DNA of 32,057 bases from Paracoccus sp. UBA889 (GTDB taxonomy: Bacteria; Pseudomonadota; Alphaproteobacteria; Rhodobacterales; Rhodobacteraceae), in NCBI GenBank assembly GCA_002294185.1, contig DBFD01000017.1:60570-92626 (forward strand), read 5' to 3'. Below, one piece after another: positions 16,454-24,261 of the stretch. A program made the translations under genes and the position numbers. Positions within the stretch are counted from its first letter, which is position 1, and every line of letters starts with the position of its first letter. Under the pieces are notes generated by a model. That model did no database searches and was not told where the DNA came from. It was given only the letters and a program-made list of their open reading frames with translations.

Positions 16454-17569
16454 CTATTCCGGGGAACCGCCGCCGCCGCGCCTGTCGTGCGGGCTGTCGC
16501 CCAGCACGTCCTCGACATAGAGCCGCTGGATCAGGATGATCGAGACCAGCAGCAGCGGCGTTGCCAGAACGACACCGAACAGGCCGAACATGCTGCCGAA
16601 GGCCACGATGGCCAGAACCGTCAGGACCGGCGGCAGATGGGCGGCGTATTTCTGGATCATCGGCATCAGGATATTGCCCTCGATCTGCTGGATCACCAGG
16701 AACAGCAATGCCACGTAGAGGGCCTGATCGACGCCCTGCGTCAGCGCGAACATCACCGCCGGAACGCCTGACAGGAACGGGCCGACCACCGGAATGATAT
16801 TGGTCAAACCGGCGATCAGACCCAGCAACAGCGCCAGCGGAACACCCAGCAGCCACAGCCCGGTCCCGGTCAGCAGCGCCACCACCAGCATGTCCAGCGC
16901 CTGTCCGCCCATCCAGCGCCCCAGCGAACGGCCGCATTCGTCAAGCACGCTGCCCGCCCGTTCGCGGTAGCCAAGCGGGACCAGCCGCAAGAAACCGCTG
17001 CGATAGCTGGGTGCGTCAAGACCCAGAAAGATCGCCATGATCAGGATCAGGACAAGATTGGCCAGCCCGCCGAAGATGGTGGTGACGGTGCCCTTCACAT
17101 AGCCGAAGATCGACGGGATGCTGCCCGTGGCCCCGCCGCCGCCGTCCATGCCGTCGCCGATGCGGCGTTCGACGAACTGGGCGATGCTGCTCTGGTCCAG
17201 CCAGTCGCTGATCTGCTGCCAGGCATCGGGCAGGCTGCTCAGCAACTGGCTGAATTGCTTCGAGACGGCCGGACCCACGGCGCTGAACAACGCGGCGAAC
17301 AGGGCCACGAAGGCCGTGGCCGTCAGCAGGACACCGGGCTTGAAGCCCAGGCCCAGGCTGCGGTGCAGCACCGCCGCGCCTGCGCGCAGCGCGATCGCGA
17401 CCAGAATCGCGGCAAACCCCATCAGCAGCACGCTGGACCAGGTCCAGGCCGCCAGCAGCAGCAGCACGAGGGCCAGGACCGCGACGATGGTGGCGAAGGG
17501 AACGTCGTGGCGCCTCGACAGGCTTGGCTTGTGGTCGGGATCCTGTCTGTCGCGCGGCTCTGTGCTCAT
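16454..17569 (-). CDS. AI-2E family transporter
   Basis: This is a polytopic inner-membrane protein of the AI-2E/YdiK/PerM family, whose members include the E. coli autoinducer-2 exporter and sodium/proton antiporters; the substrate here cannot be told. The ATG at 17569 is chosen because AAGGAA lies about 8 bases before it, giving 371 residues, against 383 from an upstream ATG with no such site. A charged cytoplasmic N-tail (STEPRDRQDPDHKPSLSRRHD) precedes about eight transmembrane segments. The family's central soluble region is present (about residues 105-160, QFSQLLSSLPDAWQQISDWL). Conserved C-terminal parts are GLTNIIPVVGPFLSGVPAV and QQIEGNILMPMIQKYAAHLPPVLTVLAIVAFGSMFGLFG. It is a single gene divergent from ndk. 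Confidence 0.92.
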   Translation of the reverse strand: MSTEPRDRQDPDHKPSLSRRHDVPFATIVAVLALVLLLLAAWTWSSVLLMGFAAILVAIALRAGAAVLHRSLGLGFKPGVLLTATAFVALFAALFSAVGPAVSKQFSQLLSSLPDAWQQISDWLDQSSIAQFVERRIGDGMDGGGGATGSIPSIFGYVKGTVTTIFGGLANLVLILIMAIFLGLDAPSYRSGFLRLVPLGYRERAGSVLDECGRSLGRWMGGQALDMLVVALLTGTGLWLLGVPLALLLGLIAGLTNIIPVVGPFLSGVPAVMFALTQGVDQALYVALLFLVIQQIEGNILMPMIQKYAAHLPPVLTVLAIVAFGSMFGLFGVVLATPLLLVSIILIQRLYVEDVLGDSPHDRRGGGGSPE

Positions 17570-17606
17570 GCCGGGTTCCTTCGGTGGCGTGACGATCTGG
17601 GCCAAG

Positions 17607-17634
17607 GACTAGCATGTTTTGGCGCACCCGACAG
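17607..17634 (-). promoter_or_regulatory. Candidate promoter of the AI-2E transporter gene
   Basis: On the minus strand CTGTCG (17634-17629), 16 bases, and CTAGTC (17612-17607) lie about 37 bases before the start codon. Spacing and -10 form match the other candidate promoters of the window. Confidence 0.4.
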
Positions 17635-17672
17635 TGCCGGATCCGCCGCCGCGCCGGCATGGCCGCTGGTCC

Positions 17673-17700
17673 TTGCCGGGCGCGGGCAAGCCTGCTAACC
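17673..17700 (+). promoter_or_regulatory. Candidate ndk promoter
   Basis: TTGCCG (17673-17678), a 16-base spacer and CTAACC (17695-17700) lie 59 bases before the ndk ATG. A small inverted repeat, CTTGCC (17672-17677) with GGCAAG (17685-17690), overlaps the -35 element. Confidence 0.45.
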
Positions 17701-17759
17701 GGACGCGGATTCATTGCCGCGGGCCCCAGCCGCCTGCCATCAGACAAGGTAGAACAGAC

Positions 17760-18182
17760 ATGGCCATCGAACGCACCCTTTCGATCATCAAGCCCGACGC
17801 GACCCGGCGCAACCTGACCGGCAAGATCAACGCCAGGTTCGAGGAGGCCGGCCTGCGCATCATCGCGCAAAAGCGCATCAAGCTGTCGCCCGAACAGGCC
17901 GGCAAGTTCTACGAGGTCCACAAGGATCGCCCCTTCTATGGTGAACTGGTCGAGTTCATGGCCTCCGAGCCGGTGGTCGTGCAGGTCCTGGAAGGCGAAG
18001 ACGCCATCGCGAAGAACCGCGACGTGATGGGTGCCACCAACCCGGCCAACGCAGAAGAAGGCACGATCCGCAAGGAATTCGCCCTGTCGGTCGGCGAGAA
18101 TTCGGTCCACGGCTCGGACGCGCCGGAAACCGCGAGGGAAGAGATCGCCTTCTTCTTCTCGGGGTTGGAACTGGTCGGCTGA
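17760..18182 (+). CDS. ndk: Nucleoside diphosphate kinase
   Basis: Ndk passes the gamma-phosphate of ATP to nucleoside diphosphates through a phosphohistidine, balancing NTP and dNTP pools. The ATG at 17760 ([18 protein letters not shown]) gives 140 residues, the standard bacterial length, with AAGGT upstream. The active-site histidine is H117 in [32 protein letters not shown] and [22 protein letters not shown] are conserved nucleotide-binding parts. It is followed at once by a strong terminator, so it is probably a single-gene unit. Confidence 0.99.
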   Translation: MAIERTLSIIKPDATRRNLTGKINARFEEAGLRIIAQKRIKLSPEQAGKFYEVHKDRPFYGELVEFMASEPVVVQVLEGEDAIAKNRDVMGATNPANAEEGTIRKEFALSVGENSVHGSDAPETAREEIAFFFSGLELVG

Positions 18183-18205
18183 ACAGCCGGACGTTCAACA
18201 CTCTC

Positions 18206-18236
18206 GGGAAAGGGGCCTTCGCGGCCCCTTTTTCCC
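18206..18236 (+). terminator. Rho-independent terminator after ndk
   Basis: AAAGGGGCC (18209-18217) pairs perfectly with GGCCCCTTT (18223-18231) around the loop TTCGC, followed by more T and then C residues. It lies 24 bases after the ndk stop and is the clearest intrinsic terminator of the window. Confidence 0.85.
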
Positions 18237-18323
18237 TTTCGGGAACCAGCCGCCGGGCCGATCATCCCGCGACGCGGCACCCGCGGCCCGGCGCCGCCCC
18301 TGTCCCGGGGCTGCTGGCGCGAG

Positions 18324-18351
18324 TTGCGGCTGCCGCCGCCGCAGGCTAAGT
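18324..18351 (+). promoter_or_regulatory. Candidate fabD promoter
   Basis: TTGCGG (18324-18329), a 16-base spacer and CTAAGT (18346-18351) lie 33 bases before the fabD ATG and after the ndk terminator. Confidence 0.45.
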
Positions 18352-18384
18352 CTCTTTCGGGGATTGTCAGATCAGGGGGCCGCG

Positions 18385-19311
18385 ATGCGCGCATTCGTTT
18401 TTCCGGGCCAGGGGGCGCAGACCATCGGGATGGGGCGCGAGTTGGCCGAAACCTATCCGGCCGCGCGCGATGTCTTCGATCAGGTGGACGAGGCATTGGG
18501 CGAGAAGCTGTCGGACCTGATCTGGAACGGCGATATCGAGACCCTGACCCTGACCCAGAATGCCCAGCCCGCGCTGATGGCGACCTCGATGGCGGCCTTC
18601 CGGGCGCTGGAGGCCGAGGGGATCAACATCCAGGACGCGAATTTTGTGGCCGGTCACTCGCTGGGCGAATATTCGGCGCTTTGCGCGGCGGGCTCGCTGA
18701 CGCTGGAGGATACCGCGCGCCTGCTGCGCCTGCGCGGACAGGCGATGCAGGAGGCGGTTCCCGTGGGACAGGGCGCGATGGCCGCGATCCTGGGGCTGGA
18801 TTTCGAGACGGTTGAGCGGATCGCCCGCGACGCCGCGGGCGACGAGGTGGTCGAGGCCGCCAATGACAACGACCCTGCGCAAGTGGTCATTTCCGGCCAC
18901 AAGGAGGCGGTCGAGCGTGCCGCCGAGGCGATGAAGGCGGCCGGGGCCAAGCGGGCGATGATGCTGCCGGTCTCGGCCCCGTTTCACTCGATGCTGATGC
19001 AGCCGGCCGCTGCGGTGATGGCCGATGCGCTGGCCGGGGTCGATATCCAGCCGCCGGCCGTACCGCTGATCGCCAATGTCCGCGCCGAAGCCGTGATCGA
19101 GCCCGGCGCGATTCGGCGACTGCTGGTCGAACAGGTGACAGGGACCGTCCGCTGGCGAGAATCGATCGCCAACATGGCCGAGGCGGGTGTGTCGGAATTC
19201 TGGGAGATCGGGGCGGGCAAGGCCCTGTCGGGGATGATCCGGCGCATCGCGCGGGACGCGACCGTGCGCAATATCGGCGTTCCGGCCGATGTCGTCGCGC
19301 TGCGGGGCTGA
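18385..19311 (+). CDS. fabD: Malonyl-CoA:acyl carrier protein transacylase
   Basis: FabD moves the malonyl group from CoA to acyl-carrier protein, supplying the extender unit for fatty acid synthesis. The ATG at 18385 (MRAFVFPGQGAQTIGMGRE) gives 308 residues, the normal length, and follows a GGGGG run; the longer open frame only reads through ndk and its terminator. The nucleophile is S92 in GHSLGEYSA, with TQNAQPALMATS and RGQAMQEAVPVGQGAMAAIL around the active site, and the catalytic histidine in PVSAPFHSMLM. It begins the fabD-fabG-acpP cluster; fabG starts 41 bases downstream. Confidence 0.98.
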   Translation: MRAFVFPGQGAQTIGMGRELAETYPAARDVFDQVDEALGEKLSDLIWNGDIETLTLTQNAQPALMATSMAAFRALEAEGINIQDANFVAGHSLGEYSALCAAGSLTLEDTARLLRLRGQAMQEAVPVGQGAMAAILGLDFETVERIARDAAGDEVVEAANDNDPAQVVISGHKEAVERAAEAMKAAGAKRAMMLPVSAPFHSMLMQPAAAVMADALAGVDIQPPAVPLIANVRAEAVIEPGAIRRLLVEQVTGTVRWRESIANMAEAGVSEFWEIGAGKALSGMIRRIARDATVRNIGVPADVVALRG

Positions 19312-19322
19312 CCGGTCTGATC

Positions 19323-19344
19323 GGGTATTTGAACAACGAAGAAG
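19323..19344 (+). repeat. Intergenic repeat element, copy 2 (before fabG)
   Basis: TATTTGAACAACGAAGAAG (19326-19344), preceded by GGG, lies in the fabD-fabG gap, ending 8 bases before the fabG ATG. It is a near copy of the element at 754-775 (20 of 22 bases identical over 19323-19344), without the hairpin half. Confidence 0.6.
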
Positions 19345-19352
19345 AGGCAGGA

Positions 19353-20090
19353 ATGTTCGATCTGAGCGGGAAGAATGCATTGGTGACGGGCGCCTCGGGC
19401 GGGCTGGGCGGAGCCATCGCTGCCGCCCTGCACGCGGCCGGCGCGAACGTGGCGCTGTCGGGCACGCGCGAGGAACCGCTGCGCGCGTTGGCCGACGGGC
19501 TGGGCGATCGGGCCTTCGTGGTGCCCGCCAACCTGTCGGACCCGGAGGCCGTCGCGGCCCTGCCCAAGGCGGCGGCCCAGGCGATGGGATCGGTCGATAT
19601 CCTAGTCAACAATGCCGGGATCACGCGCGACAACCTGTTGATGCGCATGTCGGACGAGGAATGGCAGCAGGTCATGCAGGTGAACCTGACCAGCGTCTTC
19701 CGGCTGAGCCGCGCGGTGCTGCGCGGGATGATGAAGGCGCGGTGGGGGCGGATCGTCAGCATCACCTCGGTTGCGGGGCAGACCGGCAATCCGGGGCAGG
19801 GCAACTATGCCGCCGCCAAGGCCGGGCTGGCCGGCATGTCGAAAAGCCTTGCCTATGAGGTGGCCAGCCGGGGCATCACCGTCAACTGCGTGGCGCCGGG
19901 CGTCATCGAGACGGCGATGACCGGCAGGTTGAACGAAGCCCAGAAAGGCAAGCTGCTGAGCCATATCCCGGCCGGGCGGATGGGTACCCCGGACGAGATC
20001 GCGGCCGCGGTGCTGTATCTGGCCAGTCGCGAGGCCGGCTACGTCACCGGCGCCACGCTGCATGTCAATGGCGGGATGGCGATGGTCTGA
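19353..20090 (+). CDS. fabG: 3-oxoacyl-[acyl-carrier-protein] reductase
   Basis: FabG reduces 3-oxoacyl-ACP with NADPH, the first reduction of each elongation cycle. The 245-residue product MFDLSGKNALVTGASGGLGGAIAAAL is a short-chain dehydrogenase with the TGASGGLG dinucleotide loop, NNAGITRDNL, and the catalytic triad S139, Y152 and K156 (NYAAAK). The C-terminal GYVTGATLHVNGGMAMV is typical of FabG rather than of other family members. A ribosome site AGGCAGGA directly precedes the ATG. It lies between fabD and acpP, which fixes the role. Confidence 0.98.
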   Translation: MFDLSGKNALVTGASGGLGGAIAAALHAAGANVALSGTREEPLRALADGLGDRAFVVPANLSDPEAVAALPKAAAQAMGSVDILVNNAGITRDNLLMRMSDEEWQQVMQVNLTSVFRLSRAVLRGMMKARWGRIVSITSVAGQTGNPGQGNYAAAKAGLAGMSKSLAYEVASRGITVNCVAPGVIETAMTGRLNEAQKGKLLSHIPAGRMGTPDEIAAAVLYLASREAGYVTGATLHVNGGMAMV

Positions 20091-20150
20091 GCCCGCTCTG
20101 GCCGGCCTGTGCCGCGCTGCAACGCGGCGCGGAAATCCATGGAAAAGCGG

Positions 20151-20178
20151 TTGCATGGGGGCTCATGGGTGCTATATG
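20151..20178 (+). promoter_or_regulatory. Candidate acpP promoter
   Basis: TTGCAT (20151-20156), 16 bases, and TATATG (20173-20178) lie in the 182-base fabG-acpP gap. This would leave a leader of about 85-90 bases, and separate transcription would fit the high level of acyl-carrier protein needed. Confidence 0.45.
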
Positions 20179-20272
20179 CCCGCCTTTAGCAGCAGGGAAA
20201 CCGCCCTGTGCTGGACCGGGCCTTTGCCTGTGTAAAACTTTGGGCGGATGCCCGCGAGAATGAGGATGTGAC

Positions 20273-20506
20273 ATGAGCGATATCGCTGATCGCGTGAAGA
20301 AGATCGTGGTCGAGCATCTGGGCGTCGAAGAGGACAAGGTGGTCGAATCCGCTTCGTTCATCGACGATCTGGGCGCCGATAGCCTCGATACCGTCGAACT
20401 GGTCATGGCTTTCGAGGAAGAATTCGGGATCGAGATCCCCGACGACGCCGCCGAGACCATCCAGACCGTCGGCGATGCGGTGAACTTCATCAAGGGTGCG
20501 GTCTGA
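20273..20506 (+). CDS. acpP: Acyl carrier protein
   Basis: AcpP carries growing acyl chains on a phosphopantetheine arm. The 77-residue, very acidic product [25 protein letters not shown] has the attachment serine S37 in the canonical [24 protein letters not shown]. It lacks an obvious strong ribosome binding site; the upstream AGGATGTG is a moderate one. A terminator-like hairpin follows 30 bases after the stop. In many Rhodobacteraceae fabF comes next, but here the next gene is dps. Confidence 0.99.
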   Translation: MSDIADRVKKIVVEHLGVEEDKVVESASFIDDLGADSLDTVELVMAFEEEFGIEIPDDAAETIQTVGDAVNFIKGAV

Positions 20507-20535
20507 ACCGCCCGATCGCCGACACGCGGATCTTG

Positions 20536-20569
20536 AACGGCGTCTGTCCCCCGGGGGCGGCGCCGTTTT
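20536..20569 (+). terminator. Terminator after acpP
   Basis: AACGGCG (20536-20542) pairs with CGCCGTT (20561-20567), enclosing a CCCCCGGGGG inner stem, and is followed by TTTC. Its position right after acpP supports termination there. Confidence 0.65.
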
Positions 20570-20580
20570 CCGTTGCGCGT

Positions 20581-20606
20581 CCGGCCTGGAGGCGTTCGCA
20601 GGCCGG
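20581..20606. other. Inverted repeat between acpP and dps
   Basis: CCGGCCTG (20581-20588) and CAGGCCGG (20599-20606) form a perfect eight-base inverted repeat with a ten-base loop, about 90 bases before the dps start. It may be part of the acpP terminator region or a control site of dps; I see no T-tract. Confidence 0.35.
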
Positions 20607-20696
20607 CCCGGGTGCACCGCAGCGGGCGTCATGCCTGTTTTGGAACCTCCGCGCCTTGCCGATGTTGTTCAGACGAATGACCGAAAGGAGCCGATC

Positions 20697-21170
20697 ATGG
20701 CCGTCAATCTGAAGGGGCTGAAAGACAACGCCCGCAAGACCTCGATCTCGGAACTGAATGCGCGCCTGGCCGATGCGCTGGCGCTTGGCATGGCGATCAA
20801 GCAGGCGCATTGGAATGTGAAGGGTCCGAATTTCATTGCCGTTCACGAATTGCTGGACACGGTCTATGCGAACAACCAGGAGCATGTGGACACCATGGCC
20901 GAGCGCGTGCAGATTCTGGACGGTGTTGCTGTCGGAACCGCCGAAACGGTGTCCAGGGACGCGACGCTGAAACCCTATCCGACCGACCTGACCAAGGCGC
21001 AGGACCATATCAAGGCGATCTGCGAGCGGATGCGCGACCATGGTGAAAAGCTGCGCGCCGCGATCGGCGCGACCGACGACGCGGGCGATGCCAATACAGC
21101 CGATCTGTTTACTGCCGCCTCGCGCACGGCCGACAAGGATCTGTGGTTCCTGGAAAGCCATCTGGAATAA
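20697..21170 (+). CDS. dps: DNA starvation/stationary phase protection protein Dps
   Basis: Dps forms a 12-subunit cage that oxidises and stores iron with hydrogen peroxide, protecting DNA. The ATG at 20697 follows AAGGAG (20685-20690) and gives 157 residues MAVNLKGLKDNARKTSISELN. The inter-subunit ferroxidase residues are H38, H50, D54, D65 and E69; their spacing (12, 4, 11, 4) equals that of E. coli Dps H51, H63, D67, D78 and E82. The N-terminal tail has few lysines (K6, K9 and K14), so strong DNA binding is not certain. It is a single gene between the acpP terminator and a convergent sulfotransferase gene. Confidence 0.95.
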   Translation: MAVNLKGLKDNARKTSISELNARLADALALGMAIKQAHWNVKGPNFIAVHELLDTVYANNQEHVDTMAERVQILDGVAVGTAETVSRDATLKPYPTDLTKAQDHIKAICERMRDHGEKLRAAIGATDDAGDANTADLFTAASRTADKDLWFLESHLE

Positions 21171-21186
21171 GGCCGGCGAACGTCAG

Positions 21187-21215
21187 GGCGCGCGCCCGCG
21201 GGGTCGGCGCGCGTC
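21187..21215. terminator. Probable bidirectional terminator between dps and the sulfotransferase gene
   Basis: GGCGCGCGCC (21187-21196) pairs with GGCGCGCGTC (21206-21215), ten pairs with one G-T, around a nine-base loop. It fills the 51-base gap between the two convergent genes. On the plus strand TTGCCGT follows; there is no true T-tract. Confidence 0.5.
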
Positions 21216-21221
21216 TTGCCG

Positions 21222-22040
21222 TCAGCGGCCCAGCCTGGCGTGGATCTCGGCCAGATTGACCTCGCCCAGCGGCATCTTGTTGTCGGGGTCGTCGAAATCG
21301 TAGCGGAACAGCTCGAAATCGTCTTTGTAGATCTCCCAGACCAGATGGCGTGACAGGTCGTCGAAATAATCGCTGATCCTGTGCGCCCTTTTCGGGCCGT
21401 GGCCTTCGGATTCGTTGAAGCGCGGCACCTTGGCCAGATCGACCTGCACCGGCGTTTCGCAGCCATCCAGAACCTTCTGCATTCCCTCGTCGAACCGTTC
21501 GGTAAAGAAGATCCGGTCATAGCTGCCGCCATTCACGATGAAGGTCGAGATATGCGAAGACATCGCCGACCAGTGGATGTCGGGATCCATCGGGCGCCGC
21601 CAGCGGATCGTGTCGCGCGCAAACAGAAGAAAACGCCGAAAGCTGGCGATCTGGTCAAAGTCGAACCCGTCCTCGGGGCTGCCGACGGTCACTCCGTATC
21701 GCTGCATCAGCTGCGGCACCAGATTGCCGCGATAGCGTTTGCCGTTGCGCTGGATGCCCGCGATCTTGTCGAAGAACGATGACAGGATGCGGCCATAGGG
21801 ATTGCGCACGCAAGTAAATGTCAGGGCACTGTGGTCGCGGACTGCCCCTGAAATGCGGTCCTGGCTATGTTCCTGAGACCACTTGGCGATGCCTTCGGTT
21901 GCATCGTGGATATCGCCGTCGAAAAATCGCCCGTGATCGGAAAAGAACATGATCTGGCCGATGCTGGAACAGGCGCATTTCGGCACCACGCGATAGACCA
22001 TGCTTCCGGTCTCGGTCATCCAGACGCCGGGAAATCCCAT
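21222..22040 (-). CDS. Sulfotransferase family 2 protein (carbohydrate sulfotransferase type)
   Basis: The product is predicted to transfer sulfate from PAPS to a glycan hydroxyl. The 272-residue protein has the two PAPS sites of the HNK-1/chondroitin-type sulfotransferase family: the 5'-phosphosulfate loop VPKCACSSIGQIMF at about residues 19-32, and the 3'-phosphate site FTCVRNPYGRILSSFFDKI at about 74-92. No signal peptide or membrane anchor is seen, so it should act in the cytoplasm. The ATG at 22040 has a GGAG site upstream. It is divergent from the GT14 glycosyltransferase at 22211 with a 170-base shared gap, which suggests a common glycan substrate. The acceptor is unknown, and PAPS synthesis genes are not in the window. 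Confidence 0.8.
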   Translation of the reverse strand: MGFPGVWMTETGSMVYRVVPKCACSSIGQIMFFSDHGRFFDGDIHDATEGIAKWSQEHSQDRISGAVRDHSALTFTCVRNPYGRILSSFFDKIAGIQRNGKRYRGNLVPQLMQRYGVTVGSPEDGFDFDQIASFRRFLLFARDTIRWRRPMDPDIHWSAMSSHISTFIVNGGSYDRIFFTERFDEGMQKVLDGCETPVQVDLAKVPRFNESEGHGPKRAHRISDYFDDLSRHLVWEIYKDDFELFRYDFDDPDNKMPLGEVNLAEIHARLGR

Positions 22041-22078
22041 CGCGCGACACTCCGTTTTCTGGGCGAACCGCGCGAGCC

Positions 22079-22097
22079 CCTGCCCGGCTCGGGCAGG
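22079..22097. promoter_or_regulatory. GC-rich hairpin in the sulfotransferase/GT14 divergent gap
   Basis: CCTGCCCG (22079-22086) pairs perfectly with CGGGCAGG (22090-22097) over a three-base loop. It lies in the sulfotransferase leader. The rest of the gap (about 22112-22205) is clearly richer in A and T than its surroundings and is the likely promoter zone. On the minus strand TTGCCA and TCTAAA occur 18 bases apart there. Confidence 0.4.
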
Positions 22098-22210
22098 CGG
22101 TGCTTGCCCGCGCGCCAGAATTCTTTAGACACAGAAAGCAAATGCCGTGGCAAGTTTCAACTTTTTCCCGTTCTTTCGAAACCTTGCAATCCCATCTTCT
22201 TGTCTGACCC

Positions 22211-23782
22211 ATGGCCCGGATCGCTTTCATCCTTCTTGCCCACAAGGATCCCGCAGGCGTTATCGCCCAGGCCCGCCGGCTGTCGCAGACCGGCGATTAC
22301 GTGGTCGTTCATTTTGACCGTCGCAGCCCCGAGGCCGATTACCGCGCCATCCGCGAGGCGCTGAAGGACGAACCGGGCATCGCCTTCCCCCGGCGCCGGC
22401 ACCGGTGCGGCTGGGGCGAATGGTCGCTGGTCGCGGCCTCGCTGGAGGCCTTGCGCCTGGCCGAACACCGCTTTCCGCTGGCCACGCATTTCTACATGCT
22501 GTCGGGTGACTGCATGCCGATCAAATCGGCCCAATACACGCATGATTTCCTGGACCGGGTCGATTGCGATTATATCGAGGCGGTCGATTTCTTCGACGGT
22601 GGCTGGATCAAGACCGGGATCCGCAAGGAGCGGCTGATCTATCGCCACTGGTTCAACGAACGCAGGCACAAGCGGCTGTTCTATGCCGCGATGGCGTTGC
22701 AGCAGCGCCTGGGGTTGGAGCGGCCCGTGCCGCGCGGCATCCAGGTCATGATCGGCTCGCAATGGTGGTGTCTCAGGCGGCAGACGGTCGAAGGGGTTCT
22801 GGCGCTGCTAAAAGCCCGCCCCGATCTTGTGCGCTTCTTTCGCACGACATGGATCCCCGACGAGACGTTCTTCCAGACGCTCGTGGCCCATGTCGTGCCC
22901 CGCGACCAGCGGCGCAGCCAGTCGCCGACATTCCTGATGTTCACCGATTACGGGATGCCCGCGACCTTCTACAACGACCACTACGATCTGCTGACCCGGC
23001 AGGGCTATCTGTTTGCTCGCAAGATCAGCGCCGAGGCGATCGAGCTTCGCGACAGGCTTGGCGCGCTGTGGCGGACCGAGGGTCAGGATTTCGCCATTTC
23101 GAACGAGGGGCGGCGGCTGTTCGCCTTTCTGACCGGCAGGGGGCGCGTGGGCCGGCGCTTTGCGCCGCGCTTCTGGGAAACCGACGGATCGCTGGGGCGC
23201 AGCCATGTGATTCACCTGATCGTGGCGAAACGCTGGCACGTCGCCAAGGAACTGGCTCGCCGGATCCGAGACGCGGGGACGATTCCCGCGGTCGACTACA
23301 TGTTCAACGAATTGCAGGCGAACCTGCCCGATCTGGGCGGCATCGCCTCCACCCTGTCCAAGCGTCAGCATCACCGCCGCGCCTTGCTGCGCCTGTTGTT
23401 CGAGGAGTTCGGCAGCCGCAGGCTGGTGCTGTGCATCGACCCCTCGGCGGTGTCGCTGATCAGCGATTTCGCGGGCGACCGCGCCGAGACGCGGATTCTG
23501 TTCATCGAAAGCGATCTGGACGACGACTACATGCGCGGTCACATGCAGCGCATCGGCCTGATCGGCGGCTTGACCCCGCCCGACCTTGTCGATCGTCTGC
23601 TGCCCATCGTCCGCGACGACCTGATCCACGAGGCCGAGCAGGTGCGCGACATGGGATTCGAGAGGTTTCAGGTGCTGTCGAACGACCAGGGCGCGGATGA
23701 AAACGCCGCCGCCATTGCCGGTTTCCTGGACATCGACCGGGCAGCCGGCGCCGCCCTGATCGCGCATCTGGATCTGCGCTGA
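22211..23782 (+). CDS. GT14 family glycosyltransferase (Core-2/I-branching, xylosyltransferase type) with C-terminal extension
   Basis: The N-terminal part (about residues 1-265) matches the Core-2/I-branching family, which transfers N-acetylglucosamine or xylose from a UDP-sugar. It begins ARIAFILLAHKDP, then YVVVHFDRRSPEADY, HRCGWGEWSLVAASLEALRLAEH, HFYMLSGDCMPIKS, IQVMIGSQWWCLRRQTVEGV and TTWIPDETFFQTLV; the sequences LSGDCMPI, GSQWWCL and PDETFFQT are the family's best markers. The C-terminal half (about 280-523) is not part of that family; I believe it corresponds to the domain called DUF5928 in Rhodobacteraceae, but from memory only. That half ends in a nucleotide-kinase-like sequence pattern (RLVLCIDPSAVSLI, TRILFIESDLDDDY). 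No signal peptide is present and no ribosome binding site precedes the ATG. It is divergent from a sulfotransferase gene. Confidence 0.82.
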   Translation: MARIAFILLAHKDPAGVIAQARRLSQTGDYVVVHFDRRSPEADYRAIREALKDEPGIAFPRRRHRCGWGEWSLVAASLEALRLAEHRFPLATHFYMLSGDCMPIKSAQYTHDFLDRVDCDYIEAVDFFDGGWIKTGIRKERLIYRHWFNERRHKRLFYAAMALQQRLGLERPVPRGIQVMIGSQWWCLRRQTVEGVLALLKARPDLVRFFRTTWIPDETFFQTLVAHVVPRDQRRSQSPTFLMFTDYGMPATFYNDHYDLLTRQGYLFARKISAEAIELRDRLGALWRTEGQDFAISNEGRRLFAFLTGRGRVGRRFAPRFWETDGSLGRSHVIHLIVAKRWHVAKELARRIRDAGTIPAVDYMFNELQANLPDLGGIASTLSKRQHHRRALLRLLFEEFGSRRLVLCIDPSAVSLISDFAGDRAETRILFIESDLDDDYMRGHMQRIGLIGGLTPPDLVDRLLPIVRDDLIHEAEQVRDMGFERFQVLSNDQGADENAAAIAGFLDIDRAAGAALIAHLDLR

Positions 23783-23874
23783 GCCGGGCGGCGGGGCATT
23801 GTGAAGCGTGCCACGTCCTGACAGGATGCCGCCAGCCAGGGGCCTGCGCGCCCCGTGCCGAGAAAGGGATTGCC

Positions 23875-24258
23875 ATGCCACGTGCCTATGACGACGACAA
23901 CATCTTCGCAAGAATCCTGCGCGGCGAGATTCCGAACGATACCGTGGCCGAGAACGATCACGCCTTGGCGTTTCGCGACATCGCGCCCAAGGCACCCTCG
24001 CATGTGCTGGTGATCCCCAAGGGCAGGTATGTCAGTTTCGAGGATTTCGCGGCCCATGGCACGGAAGCCGAGATCACCGGTTTCATGCGCCTTTGCGCCG
24101 AGGTGGTGGCCATCGAGGGGCTGGGCCTGGAAGCCGGCAACCAGGGCTTTCGCGCCATCACCAATGCCGGGGCACATGGCGTGCAGGAGGTGGCGCATTT
24201 CCACCTCCATATCATGGGCGGCCGGATGATGGGACCGATGCTCAGCCTGCGGGACTGA
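23875..24258 (+). CDS. HIT family (histidine triad) nucleotide-binding protein
   Basis: HIT proteins of the Hint branch hydrolyse nucleoside phosphoramidates and acyl-adenylates. The 127-residue product MPRAYDDDNIFARILRGEIPND has the Hint layout: the N-terminal helix NIFARILRGEIP, the strand ALAFRDIAPKAPSHVLVIPK, and the triad H108-F-H110-L-H112 in VAHFHLHIMGGR, where H110 is the expected nucleophile. Length is normal. The ATG lies a few bases after AAAGGGA. It ends only 3 bases from the convergent ABC gene, with no room for a terminator between them. Confidence 0.95.
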   Translation: MPRAYDDDNIFARILRGEIPNDTVAENDHALAFRDIAPKAPSHVLVIPKGRYVSFEDFAAHGTEAEITGFMRLCAEVVAIEGLGLEAGNQGFRAITNAGAHGVQEVAHFHLHIMGGRMMGPMLSLRD

Positions 24259-24261
24259 ATT

